Positions 1-9,530 are shown, counted from the stretch's first letter. The stretch is DNA of 64,000 nt from Dactylis glomerata (GCA_007115705.1 QXEO01001857.1:401283-465282); one strand, 5' to 3'. The notes: generated by a model from the letters alone, not told the origin. Numbers and translations: made by a program.

Positions 1-741
1 AAGCGGATGTAGGCCATTGATGAAGCCCACAACACCTGTGGAGTCATAGAGGTCATGGAGCTTGTCCTTGTCAGGCTTGTTCCCTGGGTTGTGGATACGC
101 CGACCCACTGGAGTCTCTCCATTGTACGCATACCCCAAGAGAGAGGCAAACGTAGGAAAGTCTGATGTGCACTCATGTTCGCCGGTCATCCACTTCATAG
201 ACTTCTGAGCATTGGGCAAAATCACCAGAGTAGCATAGAACTGCTTGATAAGACCGGGATTGTAGTCGCACTGAATGTTGGCCAATCCCATCAAACCCAA
301 CTTCTCAATCACAGAGAGTGCTTCATCAAAGTAAGACTTGCTGCGGAGGTGATCAAAGTCAATCGGATGCATTGGACGGCAAGGATTCTTGAAAGGCTCA
401 TAAATATCACGAAAAATCCCCCACTGCTCCTCATTCCAGAAACCCCTATCTTCAATGTCTTCATCTCTTGCAGTAGCATACCAATTGTTCCTCCGCACAA
501 GAATGTACTCGGCCTCTGGCATCTTCTTGTAGTCAGGACGGGGCTCTTTGCCTTTGCGACGACGGGCACGAGCTTTGGCAACCTTGGCAGCTTTCTCCTG
601 CTCAGCCTCCCTAGCAGCATCCCTCTGTGCCCTCCGGATAGCAATCTCATCCAGAAGAACTCCTTCCTCATTCCGAACAAGCCGACGCTTGCGCTTCGGG
701 ATACTCGGACCACCTGTGAAAGAGAGATGCACGGAGAGCAT
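1..741 (-). CDS. Third ORF of copia element, putative plant transposon protein domain, partial
   Basis: An uninterrupted reading frame runs from an ATG at 739-741 to the left edge (247 codons), so the C-terminus is missing. A basic N-terminal stretch (PKRKRRLVRNEEG) and an Arg/Lys/Ala-rich helix are followed by KKMPEAEYILVRRNNWY, FWNEEQWGIFRDIYEPFK and MKWMTGEHECTSDFPTF. I recognise this pattern from the grass family annotated as putative plant transposon protein (Transposase_32-like). Its biochemical function is unknown. An alternative start is a splice acceptor (pyrimidine tract then CACAG) near 717, which would make the upstream ATG intronic. The position downstream of pol is where Sireviruses carry an extra or envelope-like ORF. 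That it belongs to this element is inferred from same strand and continuity. Confidence 0.6.
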   Translation of the reverse strand, partial: MLSVHLSFTGGPSIPKRKRRLVRNEEGVLLDEIAIRRAQRDAAREAEQEKAAKVAKARARRRKGKEPRPDYKKMPEAEYILVRRNNWYATARDEDIEDRGFWNEEQWGIFRDIYEPFKNPCRPMHPIDFDHLRSKSYFDEALSVIEKLGLMGLANIQCDYNPGLIKQFYATLVILPNAQKSMKWMTGEHECTSDFPTFASLLGYAYNGETPVGRRIHNPGNKPDKDKLHDLYDSTGVVGFINGLHPL

Positions 742-867
742 GGGGATAAGCGTATGCACACGAGTATCGGAAAGGATCAACGAATCATGAAAGATGAACA
801 AGCAAATTCCACTAAATGAACCAAATTGACAGCAGCAAATATAAAAAGAAGTTGCAGTAAAATCCCA

Positions 868-907
868 GGCCGGATTATCCGGCCAGGGGTGGCCGGATAA
901 TCCGGCC
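868..907. repeat. Two GGCCGGATAATCCGGCC palindromes
   Basis: Two near-perfect palindromes (868-884 and 891-907) with the core GGATWATCC flanked by GGCC arms. They lie downstream of the internal TATA box in the leader of the third gene. The same motif is repeated in this element's LTR. Confidence 0.85.
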
Positions 908-1252
908 CCCCGAAAGTTTCTTCTACAACTTGCTGCAGATATCAATTTGATAGATCGGGGAAAGTGTTCATACAACATGATTCATAAACAAGATAAACAA
1001 CACCTAGAGGGCAAAATCACCAAGAACAAGAAGGGGTAAAGACACATCCAATGAGAAGAGCAATACCCGCATCCATTGCGAAATCCGCTTGGTGAAAGCC
1101 TTCCAGAAGAGGAGGAGAGCAACCTCCGAAGAAATCAGGCCAAAAGGTTGGCCGGAGCTCCGGCGGCGACGATGGGAAGGAGGCGGCGGCGGCAGGGATC
1201 ACCTGGAAGGGGTGGGGAGGGAACTGCCCTAGGGCAGCCCGACCCCCCCCCC

Positions 1253-1260
1253 CTTATATA
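1253..1260 (-). promoter_or_regulatory. Internal TATA box for the third ORF
   Basis: The minus strand reads TATATAAG followed by a G run, about 510 bp upstream of the third ORF. Four CCGG palindromes lie immediately upstream on the minus strand (1275-1354). This layout mirrors the LTR promoter at 8502-8509, supporting a separate internal promoter. This is inferred from sequence only. Confidence 0.5.
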
Positions 1261-1274
1261 CCCAGGGTCACTAC

Positions 1275-1354
1275 GGCCGGATTATCCGGCCAGGAAGGGG
1301 CGGATAATCCGGCCCCCCGGATATTCCGGCCCAGAGAGGGCGGATATTCCGGCC
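1275..1354. repeat. CCGG palindrome cluster upstream of internal TATA
   Basis: Four copies of the CCGG-AT-CCGG motif occur in 80 bp, two with a GGATWATCC core and two with GGATATTCC. They begin about 15 bp upstream of the internal TATA box on the minus strand. Confidence 0.85.
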
Positions 1355-1875
1355 TGGAGCCAGCAAACTGGCCAACTCGAAATTTACAAAAAACAGATGT
1401 TGTTTTGAAGAAAAATTTGAACTCGTGTGCATAGATAGATGTCTTGAGAGAGGATGGCTTAGGTGAGAGAGCAAACACGGAGTGGTTCTCGGCACTTAAC
1501 ATTGCAAGAGCAAATCGACTAAAAATCCAACGCAAGTGCCTTCCCATATCAAAAATAAGAAATAACATCGGGAGAGAACACCAAAACCTCAAATAATATA
1601 TGCAATGAATCAACTCTTCGAAAAGAAGAGGTCGGTGGCCGAAGCCACCATGTTTGAGTGTTATGGCATTGGACCGCGAAGATGTATCTTGAGTCCATAA
1701 CCACTACTCGTCATTGAAGCTCAAAAAACATATAATGATATTAAGAGAATGATATGATTACTATCGGCATTATGGGGGGAGGGATAGCCCAATTAATTAG
1801 GACCGCACTCCCCCTATCTCCATGCCCACACCTAGACCAAACATGCATTGAAATATAGGTGTATTTGCAAGATGT

Positions 1876-4800
1876 TCAAGCCACACTCCTTGAATCGATG
1901 ATATTTAGCTCATTCCTCAAATATCCAAATCTTGCTTCATCAAGAGGCTTCGTGAATATATCGGCAAGTTGATCCTTGGTGCTCACATAAGCAAGCTCAA
2001 TATCCCCGCGGGCAACATGATCCCTAATGAAATGATTCCGGATCTCAATATGCTTGGTTCTTGAATGTTGCACCGGATTATAGGCGATCTTGATAGCACT
2101 TTCATTGTCACATAAAAGAGGCACTTTGTCACAATTGACACCGTATTCCTTCAAAGTTTGCCTCATCCATAACAATTGAGTGCATCCACTTGCGGCGGCA
2201 ATGTATTCGGCTTCGGCGGTGGAGAGAGATATACAATTTTGCTTCTTAGAAGACCAACACACCAAAGACCTACCAAGAAATTGGCAAGCTCCGGAGGTTG
2301 ATTTCCTATCATCCTTGTCACCGGCCCAATCCGAATCCGTGAAGCCACAAAGAGAGAAATCCGAGCCTTTGGGATACCAAAGACCATAAGTTGGGGTATG
2401 AACCAAATATCGAAAGATTCTCTTAACCGCCATAAGGTGGCTTTCTTTAGGAGCGGCTTGATACCTTGCACACACACCTACACTCAACACAATATCGGGT
2501 CTAGATGCGCAAAGGTAAAGCAAAGAACCGATCATAGAACGGTATACCTTTTGATCCACATCTTTACCATTGGGATCAAGTTCAAGATGACATTTTGTGG
2601 CCATTGGTGTTGCGGCTCCATTAAGTTCCTTCATCTTGAACCTCTTGAGCATGTCTTGGACATATTTGGCTTGATAGATGAAAGTCCCTTCTTTCAATTG
2701 CTTGATTTCAAAACCAAGAAAGAACTTCATTTCGCCCATCATAGACATCTCGAACCTATCGGTCATAAGCTTTGAAAATTCATCATTAAAAGCTTTGTTA
2801 GTAGAGCCAAAGATAATATCATCAACATATAGTTGGCATATGAAAAGCTCCCCATTGACCCTCTTAGTAAAAAGAGTAGGATCGATTTGCCCAACTTCAA
2901 ACCCACGGTCTACCAACAACTCCCTAAGGTGCTCATACCACGCACGTGGGGCTTGTTTAAGGCCATAGAGTGCCTTATGGAGTTTGTAGACATGGTTAGG
3001 GAAGTTGAGATCCTCAAACCCCGGGGGTTGCTTAACATACACTTCCTCTTTCAATGGACCATTAAGAAATGCACTCTTAACATCCATTTGTTGCAACTTA
3101 AAATTATGATGAGTGGCATAAGCAAGAAGGATACGGATGGACTCAAGACGAGCCACGGGAGCATAAGTTTCTCCAAAGTCAATGCCTTCAACTTGAGAGA
3201 AACCTTGAGCAACCAATCTTGCCTTGTTCCTCACAACAATTCCATGCTCATCTTGCTTGTTCTTGAATATCCACTTTGTGCCAATCACATTGCGGCACTC
3301 CTTTGGCTTCTCTACTAACACCCAAACATTATTGCGCTTGAAGTTGTTGAGTTCTTCATGCATAGCATCCAACCAATCCGGATCTTCAAGTGCTTCAAAT
3401 ACTTTCTTGGGTTCAACCATGGAGATATAAGCATGATGAGAGCTAAATTGTGCCAATTGACGCCGGGTTGACACTTTGCTTCTTAAATCTCCAATAACCC
3501 TCTCAAGGGTATGACCTTTAAGTTCCAAGTCTCTTTCAACTCTTTTCTTGCGACGGGCTTCGATCTCCTCATTAGACCTTGAAGGAGATACTTGATCATC
3601 TTGATCATTTTGGTCCCCGTCTTGACCATCAAATTGATCTTGATCATCATTATCTTCATGAGTAGGTTGATCTTGGTCATGTGAAGAATTGGGGGCGGTT
3701 GAGATAACCGGAGAGGATGGTGGTGCCCCTTCTTCTTCATGAAGGTCCTTGTCTTGTTCTTTGGTTGGTGCACTAGTTGCTTCCTTGGGAGAGGCTTGTT
3801 GAGCTTGTGAAGATGAAGGCTCCACTTGAGTAGAGCATAGTCCTTCCCGGTCGGCCACAAGGTGTCCCTCAATGGGGCGGAAAAATCCCACGCCCATTCT
3901 TCCTATGGCTTCTCGAGGTATTTCATCATCTACATCACAAGAAACAACATCTCGCCCCCCTTGGGAGCCATCATTCTCTTCGAATACCACACTACAAGAT
4001 TCTTCAACACGTCCGGTGGACTTGTTGAAGACTCTATAAGTGTGGGATTCGGCACCATAACCAACAAAAATACCTTCTATTGCTTTTGGATCAAATTTAC
4101 CTAAACGAACTCCTTTTCTTTTAAAGAAACACTTACACCCGAAAACCCGGTAGTAGGAGATGTTGGGCTTGCTTCCGGTGAGTATTTCATATGGAGTCTT
4201 GTTTAGGCCTTTGCGGAGGAAGAGCCGGTTTGAAGAGTGACAAGCCGTAGAGATAGCTTCGGCCCAAAAGTTGTATGGAGACTTAAACTCCGCCAACATG
4301 GACCTAGCCATATCCATAAGAGTCCGGTTCTTCCTCTCGGCTACACCATTTTGTTGAGGGGTATATGCAGCGGAATATTGATGACGAATTCCCTCATCAC
4401 TAAGAAATCCATTTAAGGTGTAGTTCTTGAACTCCGAGCCATTGTCACTTCTTATTGCCAAAATAGTTTGCCCATGTTGACGTTCAACTTCCTTGGCAAA
4501 GTCGATGACAGTTTGTTGAGTCTCACTCTTATGCTTGAAGAAGTAAACCCAAGTATATCTTGAATAGTCATCAACAATCACCAAACAATATTTCTTCCCA
4601 CCAAGACTTGCATGAGAGGGAGGACCAAAAAGATCCACATGAAGGAGCTCCAAGATCCTCTTGGAAGAAATGATAGTCTTGCTTGGGTGGGGAGAATCAT
4701 GCATTTTTCCTAGAATGCAAGCCCTGCAAACACGATCTTTGGCAAAAGAAACATTCTCTTTTAGTCCGAGTATGTGGCCACCCTTGTGAAGGCTTTGCAA

Positions 4801-5256
4801 AGTTCTCATATTGACATGGGATAAACGGCGATGCCAAAGCCAACCCACATCGGCCTTTCCAAATAAACACATTGCACTTGTAGTGGTTTTCCCCGAAAAG
4901 TCCACCACATACAAGTTATTTTCAATGTGTCCAACGAAAGCGACCTTTAGAGACTTGCTCCACAAGAGTACCACAATGTCATTATCAATGAAGACGGCAA
5001 AGCCCATCTTACCAAGTGCACGAACTGAAAGTAAATTATAACCAAGGGTCTCAACAAGCATGACGTCCACAAGGGAAATATCCGGTGCGACCACCACCTT
5101 GCCAAGACCCAATACCTCGGATTGTGACATGTCTCCATAAGTGACGGTTATATGATTGTCATTAGGCCTCAACTCCGTCAAAATCTTCTTGCTTCCGGTC
5201 ATATGACTTGTGCATCCACTATCAAGCACCCATTTTGATCCACCGGAAGCATAGTC
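1876..5256 (-). CDS. pol: Copia pol polyprotein: protease, integrase, RT, RNase H
   Basis: Open from the codon after a TAG (5257-5259) to a stop at 1876. Numbering from the GTG at 5229, the order is aspartic protease (LDSGCTSHM at the start), GAG-pre-integrase zinc region (H133, H138, C168, C171), integrase core (D199 in LLHVDLFGP, D262 in IRSDNGSEF, E298 in NGVAERKN), copia RT (ARLVAQGFSQ, QMDVKSAFLNG, catalytic YVDD in CQLYVDDIIFG) and RNase H (GFTDSDWAGD, STAEAEY, LLCDNESA). The end is KDQLADIFTKPL, typical of copia. All catalytic residues I can locate are present. It makes the cDNA and inserts it in the nucleus. It has no good ATG of its own and was evidently once read through from gag; a frameshift and the TAG now separate the two. 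Confidence 0.93.
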   Translation of the reverse strand, partial: DYASGGSKWVLDSGCTSHMTGSKKILTELRPNDNHITVTYGDMSQSEVLGLGKVVVAPDISLVDVMLVETLGYNLLSVRALGKMGFAVFIDNDIVVLLWSKSLKVAFVGHIENNLYVVDFSGKTTTSAMCLFGKADVGWLWHRRLSHVNMRTLQSLHKGGHILGLKENVSFAKDRVCRACILGKMHDSPHPSKTIISSKRILELLHVDLFGPPSHASLGGKKYCLVIVDDYSRYTWVYFFKHKSETQQTVIDFAKEVERQHGQTILAIRSDNGSEFKNYTLNGFLSDEGIRHQYSAAYTPQQNGVAERKNRTLMDMARSMLAEFKSPYNFWAEAISTACHSSNRLFLRKGLNKTPYEILTGSKPNISYYRVFGCKCFFKRKGVRLGKFDPKAIEGIFVGYGAESHTYRVFNKSTGRVEESCSVVFEENDGSQGGRDVVSCDVDDEIPREAIGRMGVGFFRPIEGHLVADREGLCSTQVEPSSSQAQQASPKEATSAPTKEQDKDLHEEEGAPPSSPVISTAPNSSHDQDQPTHEDNDDQDQFDGQDGDQNDQDDQVSPSRSNEEIEARRKKRVERDLELKGHTLERVIGDLRSKVSTRRQLAQFSSHHAYISMVEPKKVFEALEDPDWLDAMHEELNNFKRNNVWVLVEKPKECRNVIGTKWIFKNKQDEHGIVVRNKARLVAQGFSQVEGIDFGETYAPVARLESIRILLAYATHHNFKLQQMDVKSAFLNGPLKEEVYVKQPPGFEDLNFPNHVYKLHKALYGLKQAPRAWYEHLRELLVDRGFEVGQIDPTLFTKRVNGELFICQLYVDDIIFGSTNKAFNDEFSKLMTDRFEMSMMGEMKFFLGFEIKQLKEGTFIYQAKYVQDMLKRFKMKELNGAATPMATKCHLELDPNGKDVDQKVYRSMIGSLLYLCASRPDIVLSVGVCARYQAAPKESHLMAVKRIFRYLVHTPTYGLWYPKGSDFSLCGFTDSDWAGDKDDRKSTSGACQFLGRSLVCWSSKKQNCISLSTAEAEYIAAASGCTQLLWMRQTLKEYGVNCDKVPLLCDNESAIKIAYNPVQHSRTKHIEIRNHFIRDHVARGDIELAYVSTKDQLADIFTKPLDEARFGYLRNELNIIDSRSVA

Positions 5257-5281
5257 CTACAAGAGATCATTGCTTGGTTTT
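5257..5281 (-). other. Gag-pol junction with two inactivating lesions
   Basis: Gag ends at a TGA at 5267-5269, just beyond an A4 run on the minus strand (5278-5281). In the frame that runs into pol there is a TAG at 5257-5259. Related elements, as I remember them, read from gag into pol in one frame. The simplest reading is a one-base gain in the homopolymer plus a CAG-to-TAG change. Alternatively the frame change at the A run could be a programmed shift, but the TAG argues against a working copy. Confidence 0.6.
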
Positions 5282-7738
5282 AGGTCCCCATTTTTCAATG
5301 GGTCCTCTTTTGTTAGCAACAAGGGTCTTTGGAACCCAAATAGACCAAGCAACATAACCATCATTTGGACCAACATATTTTGCATAAACATCACCATAAT
5401 AATCACGAAATAGAACATAGTGAGGGTTAGCAATTCCCGCATGATCATCATGAGTGGCTTTGCCACCCACAATAGGATCCTTCTTTGCTTGTGCGGGCTT
5501 GGCCTTTTTCTTCTTGTTGTTCTTCTTCTTCTTCTTTGAGACGTAGCCAATCCCCGTTTTATCACCAAATGCCTTTTGCTTACTCAAAAGGTCATTCAAG
5601 TTTTTCTCACCTATGGGAATGGAGGACTTGGCAAGCTCATCTTTCAACCTAGCATTTTCTTCAATGACATTTGCATGATCACAAGTAGAAGTAGAAGAAC
5701 TAGGCACATTATTCTTAGTCAATTGAATTTGAAGTTGTTCATGTGACTTGGTAAGAATAGAGTGTTCACTTTTCAAGGCCTTGTGAGCCTTGTCAAGATC
5801 TTCTAAATCCTTAACAAGTATATCATGACCAACACCAAATTCAACCTTTTCCTTTTTAAGCATTTTTACTTTAGCATGAGCATGGTCATGCTCTTTAGTG
5901 AGTTTGGAAACCACTTCATTGTTAGCTTCCTCAATGGAATCGAGCTTATCTTCAAGAGTTGCTCGTTCCTCTTGCTCTTCTTCAAGAGACTCGGTTAGTG
6001 AGGCAATATCTTGAGCATATTCTCTTTCAAGCCTCATTTGTTCATCTAGTTTTTCAAGAGTTTTACCATATTGGCTCAATAAACGTTCAAAGTGAATCTT
6101 ATGAACGCCATCTACACTAGACACATAGTCATCAAAAGCAATAATTTCTTCCTTTACTCTAAGACTAGCAAGATCATTCAAGGAAGCATCATTTGTCTTA
6201 GAGGAAGAGAAAGATGTGGGTGATACCTCGGAAGACTTGGCCATAAGGCATTTGACGTTCTTGAGAAGAGAGTCCTCATTGGGGGATTCAAAGAGTGATG
6301 TGGAGGAAGTGGAGGTGGTTGCCATTGCGGCCATCTCACTAGTTGTGGTTTCTTCTTCATCACTCTCACTTGCGGAGTACTCTTCTTGAGTCAAGAACAC
6401 AAACTTTGGTTGCTTCCTCTTTGGTCCACCCTTCTTCACAAAAGGCTTCTTGGATGGTGACTTGGTCTTGTTCTTGAGTATGAGCTTTCCACCATGGTCT
6501 TCTCTCTTCTCATAAGGGCACTCGACAACGAAGTGAAATCTATCATTGCAATTGTAGCAAGTCCTCACCCTTTGACCATTGTTGTCATTCCTTTGATAGC
6601 CACTTGACTTGCTTCTTCTTTGATTGTCTTCTTTAGCCTTGTGTGGATCAACCCAAAAGGTTTTTCCGTAGAAGGCCATGTGCTCATTGTACTCATGCCT
6701 TATGTCCTCGGGACACATCTCTAGCCTTGCTTCAATACTTGCTTGAAGAGGAACCTCTTTCTCAACCACACTTGCTTTCAATGCAAGATTGGAGCTTCTT
6801 TGCATCCCTATGGCACGGGCACGAGCATCTTCCGCATTTTGTGCGGAAACCTTGTAGGCTTGAATTTCTTGCATCACTTGATTGGAGGTCATCTCATTGA
6901 AGTTGTGCTTTCCTTGAACACTCTTTATATCCGCGGGCTCATATGGAGTGAGAGCAAGAATGTACTTCATCTTGATCCACTCATCATCAATATGGTGAGC
7001 ACCGAGGTTCTTGAAGGTGGTAGCAATGGTCTTCAGTCTTCTATACATTTCTTGATGATCCTCACCATCCATCATGAAGAAACCCTCCGCTTGATTTGAG
7101 AAGGCAATATATCTTGTTTTCTTCATGCTCTCATTGCCAACAAAGACGTCGGAGAGAGCTTGCCAAGCTTCTTTGGCGGTGAAGAAGTGTTGGATGTGAG
7201 GCAAGTCCTTGGACCCCACGGCGACTTGAATCATGTGAAGAGCGGTAGCATTGAGTTGGCTATCAACCGTCTCTCTTCTTGTCATGTTGTGGGGATCCAC
7301 GGCCTTGAATCCTTCCTCAACGATCCTCCAAAGCTCGATGCAAGAACTGCGCATATGAGAGATCATTTGATATTGCCATTGACCAAAGTTTAATGCATCA
7401 AGCTTAGGTGGATCTCCTCTATTGTTAATATGAGGATGAGGAACCGGCGGGTCGGGTGAATACCAAGGAGGGAATTCACCTTTCCCGTCGCCCTTGGTGG
7501 AAGACTTAGCATCGCCATTTTTATCGGTGCCCTCCACATCAATTACCACATTCTCCACTTGTGGAGTAGCGGGTTTTTCCGGAGGTGGAGGAGCATTAGA
7601 AGTTTTAGCTTGCAAGAGTTGCGCTATCATTTCACGCAACTCATTTACTTGAGTTGTCATGGAAGCCATGGATGATTCCAAAGATTTGAACTCACCCATG
7701 GAAACTTGACCCGAGCCCTCACTCGGAGAGGTGTCCAT
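5267..7738 (-). CDS. gag: Copia gag with long coiled-coil tail (823 aa)
   Basis: Starts at an ATG 36 bp inside the primer site. The N-terminal part (about residues 110-350) carries the copia gag/UBN2 pattern (KLDALNFGQWQYQMISHM, EAWQALSDVF, MYRRLKTIATTFKNLG). A zinc knuckle CYNCNDRFHFVVEC (C-x2-C-x4-H-x4-C, about residue 395) binds the RNA. About residues 560-690 are rich in E, K and L heptads, predicting a coiled coil, and a Lys-rich block (KKKKKNNKKKKAK) follows. This extended C-terminal half is much longer than a simple copia gag and is typical of Sireviruses. The protein would form the cytoplasmic virus-like particle. The end is altered by the junction frameshift. Confidence 0.92.
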   Translation of the reverse strand: MDTSPSEGSGQVSMGEFKSLESSMASMTTQVNELREMIAQLLQAKTSNAPPPPEKPATPQVENVVIDVEGTDKNGDAKSSTKGDGKGEFPPWYSPDPPVPHPHINNRGDPPKLDALNFGQWQYQMISHMRSSCIELWRIVEEGFKAVDPHNMTRRETVDSQLNATALHMIQVAVGSKDLPHIQHFFTAKEAWQALSDVFVGNESMKKTRYIAFSNQAEGFFMMDGEDHQEMYRRLKTIATTFKNLGAHHIDDEWIKMKYILALTPYEPADIKSVQGKHNFNEMTSNQVMQEIQAYKVSAQNAEDARARAIGMQRSSNLALKASVVEKEVPLQASIEARLEMCPEDIRHEYNEHMAFYGKTFWVDPHKAKEDNQRRSKSSGYQRNDNNGQRVRTCYNCNDRFHFVVECPYEKREDHGGKLILKNKTKSPSKKPFVKKGGPKRKQPKFVFLTQEEYSASESDEEETTTSEMAAMATTSTSSTSLFESPNEDSLLKNVKCLMAKSSEVSPTSFSSSKTNDASLNDLASLRVKEEIIAFDDYVSSVDGVHKIHFERLLSQYGKTLEKLDEQMRLEREYAQDIASLTESLEEEQEERATLEDKLDSIEEANNEVVSKLTKEHDHAHAKVKMLKKEKVEFGVGHDILVKDLEDLDKAHKALKSEHSILTKSHEQLQIQLTKNNVPSSSTSTCDHANVIEENARLKDELAKSSIPIGEKNLNDLLSKQKAFGDKTGIGYVSKKKKKNNKKKKAKPAQAKKDPIVGGKATHDDHAGIANPHYVLFRDYYGDVYAKYVGPNDGYVAWSIWVPKTLVANKRGPIEKWGPKTKQ

Positions 7739-7773
7739 ACTCTTAGGCGGTTAAGCCCGAATAAAGAGCTGAG

Positions 7774-7785
7774 GCTCTGATACCA
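7774..7785 (-). promoter_or_regulatory. Primer-binding site, initiator Met tRNA
   Basis: The minus strand reads TGGTATCAGAGC, complementary to the 3' end of plant initiator Met tRNA. It lies two bases inside the LTR end (CA at 7788-7789 complement), the normal spacing for a plant LTR element. Confidence 0.93.
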
Positions 7786-8501
7786 ATTGAACGGATCGTA
7801 TGGGCACCTAGAGGGGGGGGGGGTGAATAGGTGCTACTCAAATTTTAATTCTTTTTCAATTTAGGCTTGACACAAAAGGTAAATTCTCTAGATATGCAAC
7901 TAAGGTGAATTTACCTATATGTCAACGAGCAAGCTAAGCAAGATACAAGTAGTAAAGGCAATAAAGGAAAGAGGTAACCGAGAGTGGAGCACACGGAGAC
8001 ACGGATGTAATTCCCGTAGTTCCTTCCTTTTTAGGGGAAGTACGTCTACGTTGGAGGGGTGTGGTTGCCACAAAGGCCTAACCAACGCCACAAAGGCTCA
8101 CCCTATTCTCCGGTGCAAGCTTCCGCCACAAAGGCCTAGCTCACTTTCCACTAAGGGATTCCTCAAGGCGGAACCGGCCTTTACAAAACTTGGGGCACCA
8201 CTCCACAACTGAATTGGAGGCTCCCAAGCACCACAAAGATCTCAATCAACAAGTATCAAGATTTCAATCACACAAACAAGGTCAAGGGACACAAGGGAAC
8301 CCAAGACCAAAGGGCCCTCTAGCAAATGAGAGGGGAAATCAAATCGCTTTGGTGAGGATGTAGATCAAGGCCTTCTCCTTCGATTCTCCAAAGATCAACG
8401 ACTTTGGTGGGTTGAGGGAGGAGATCTTGCTAATTTGGTGGCTCCAAAATGGGGTCTTTTCTTCGCAGCTCGAGCAGCTTGAGGTTGAAGAAGGGGAGGG
8501 G

Positions 8502-8509
8502 TATTTATA
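8502..8509 (-). promoter_or_regulatory. TATA box of the copia LTR
   Basis: The minus strand reads CTATAAATACCCC. It sits about 35 bp downstream of the palindrome array and marks the U3/R boundary region of the LTR promoter. Confidence 0.75.
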
Positions 8510-8541
8510 GCCCCTCCCAAAATGTAGCCGTTGCTGACTTG

Positions 8542-8862
8542 GAGGGGCGGATAATCCGGCCAAAGTTGGGCCGGATAATCCGGCTGGCCGGATAATCCGG
8601 CCCCTGGCCGGAATATCCGCCCCCCCTACCTGGGTGACGCCACGCCAGGTCCTTAGCAGAATTTCAGCCACCCCCGGGGGAGGGCGGATTATCCGGCCAA
8701 AGCTGGGGCGGAATATCCGGCTGGCCGGATTATCCGGCCCCTGGCCGGAATATCCGGCCCCCCTATCTGGGTGACGCCGCGATAAGTCCTTAGCCGTTTT
8801 TCGGCCACCCCAGAGGGGGCGGATTATCCGGCCATCCCTGGCCGGATAATCCGGCCTGGCAT
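8542..8862. repeat. CCGG palindrome array in LTR U3
   Basis: About ten copies of a GGCCGGATAATCCGGCC-type palindrome, with cores GGATAATCC, GGATTATCC or GGAATATCC. They are carried on a roughly 137-bp tandem unit (starts near 8542 and 8680, with a third partial copy near 8812). The units share the spacer containing CTGGGTGACGCC. The array lies just upstream of the TATA box. Confidence 0.88.
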
Positions 8863-8962
8863 TTCTGCAAAAGATAATCCTGCAAATCTTAGCACACAAT
8901 TAGTATCACTAATGTTGTTATCTAACACACAAAATCTGAGGGAAACAAAGTTTGCACTTTCA

Positions 8963-9504
8963 CACGGGTGGTGCGGTGTTCATGGGCATGCACTGCGCTC
9001 TCTCGGTGTCTCTTGAGGATTTTCCCTCCGCCTCCATTTGTGCTGACACTATCTACTTGAGCTCTGATTATAGTGAGATCACAAACGGTGATTTGCAAAG
9101 ATTACCGTGTGTTTTATTGCATACCAGCAAACCCTTAATTAGCATTGCAAGAAAATACAGTATAATAGCAACTTTAAATATATTATCTTTATACATTTTG
9201 GTACATCATATTGTGTTACATACATTTATTACAAAGAAGAAGATATAAAATAGAAGAGAACATTTAGCTAGTCTTGGTTACGTCACCCTCTCCGCCATGG
9301 TGATCTACCTTGCAAGAACAAAAAGATTTCTCCACTTGTCCTTAGGTCGTGACCACTATCTTGTACCATGTCGAGCTACAAAACTGCAGAAGTGAACGGT
9401 GATGATCAAAGATTTCTCCATTTATCCTGGAGTCATCACCCGTCCACATAGGTCAAAACTCCCGCTCTGTGATACTACTTCTCCCAAGGGTAGATGCCAC
9501 TCGC
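8963..9504. other. Unassigned spacer
   Basis: No recognisable gene or element. Two related blocks start with AAGATTTCTCCA (about 9327 and 9409), a degenerate local duplication of roughly 80 bp. The stretch ends at the TAT target duplication of the CACTA element. Confidence 0.4.
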
Positions 9505-9530
9505 TATCACTAGTAGAAAATAGGGCTTTC

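Larger units (their letters stand above)
742..1875 (-). other. Non-coding region between pol and the third ORF
   Basis: Reading on the minus strand this holds AT-rich sequence after pol, a purine-rich tract (minus GGAGATAGGGGGAG, 1808-1821), a CCGG palindrome cluster (1275-1354), a TATA box (1253-1260), a GC-rich leader and two further palindromes (868-907). Short frames occur here (for example minus 1254-1613), but none matches a recognised domain. The purine tract resembles the repeated polypurine motifs reported downstream of pol in Sireviruses. It is not followed by an LTR start, so it is unlikely to be the functional 3' polypurine tract. Confidence 0.55.
1..8962 (-). mobile_element. Sirevirus-like Ty1-copia retrotransposon, 3' end outside window
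   Basis: A minus-strand copia element reads 5' LTR (7788-8962), primer-binding site, gag, pol, then a third gene that runs off the left edge. Its 3' LTR is not in the window. The pol order protease-integrase-RT-RNase H is copia-type. The long gag with a coiled-coil C-terminal half, the initiator-Met primer site and the TGAAAG LTR start fit the Sirevirus lineage. The flank outside the LTR begins CACGG, which would be the target duplication if the LTR ends at 8962, but the matching copy lies outside the window. Gag and pol are separated by one frameshift and one stop, so this copy is defective. Confidence 0.88.
7788..8962 (-). repeat. 5' LTR of the copia element (about 1175 bp)
   Basis: On the minus strand it begins TGAAAGTGCAAAC and ends GATCCGTTCA next to the primer site. 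The inner boundary is firm. The outer boundary is set by analogy with the Sirevirus LTR at 49912 (also TGAAAG...GCA); an end at 8964 (TGTGAAAG) is possible. It contains a palindrome array, a TATA box and a poly-C/G run near 7811-7820. No second LTR is present for comparison. Confidence 0.8.

Noticed and set aside
1808..1821. Functional 3' polypurine tract of the copia element
   Set aside because: No LTR start follows it and coding-like sequence continues downstream; better read as an internal purine tract.
2163..4104. Several 60-160-codon frames on both strands inside the copia pol gene
   Set aside because: Out-of-frame shadows of a long, domain-complete pol frame.
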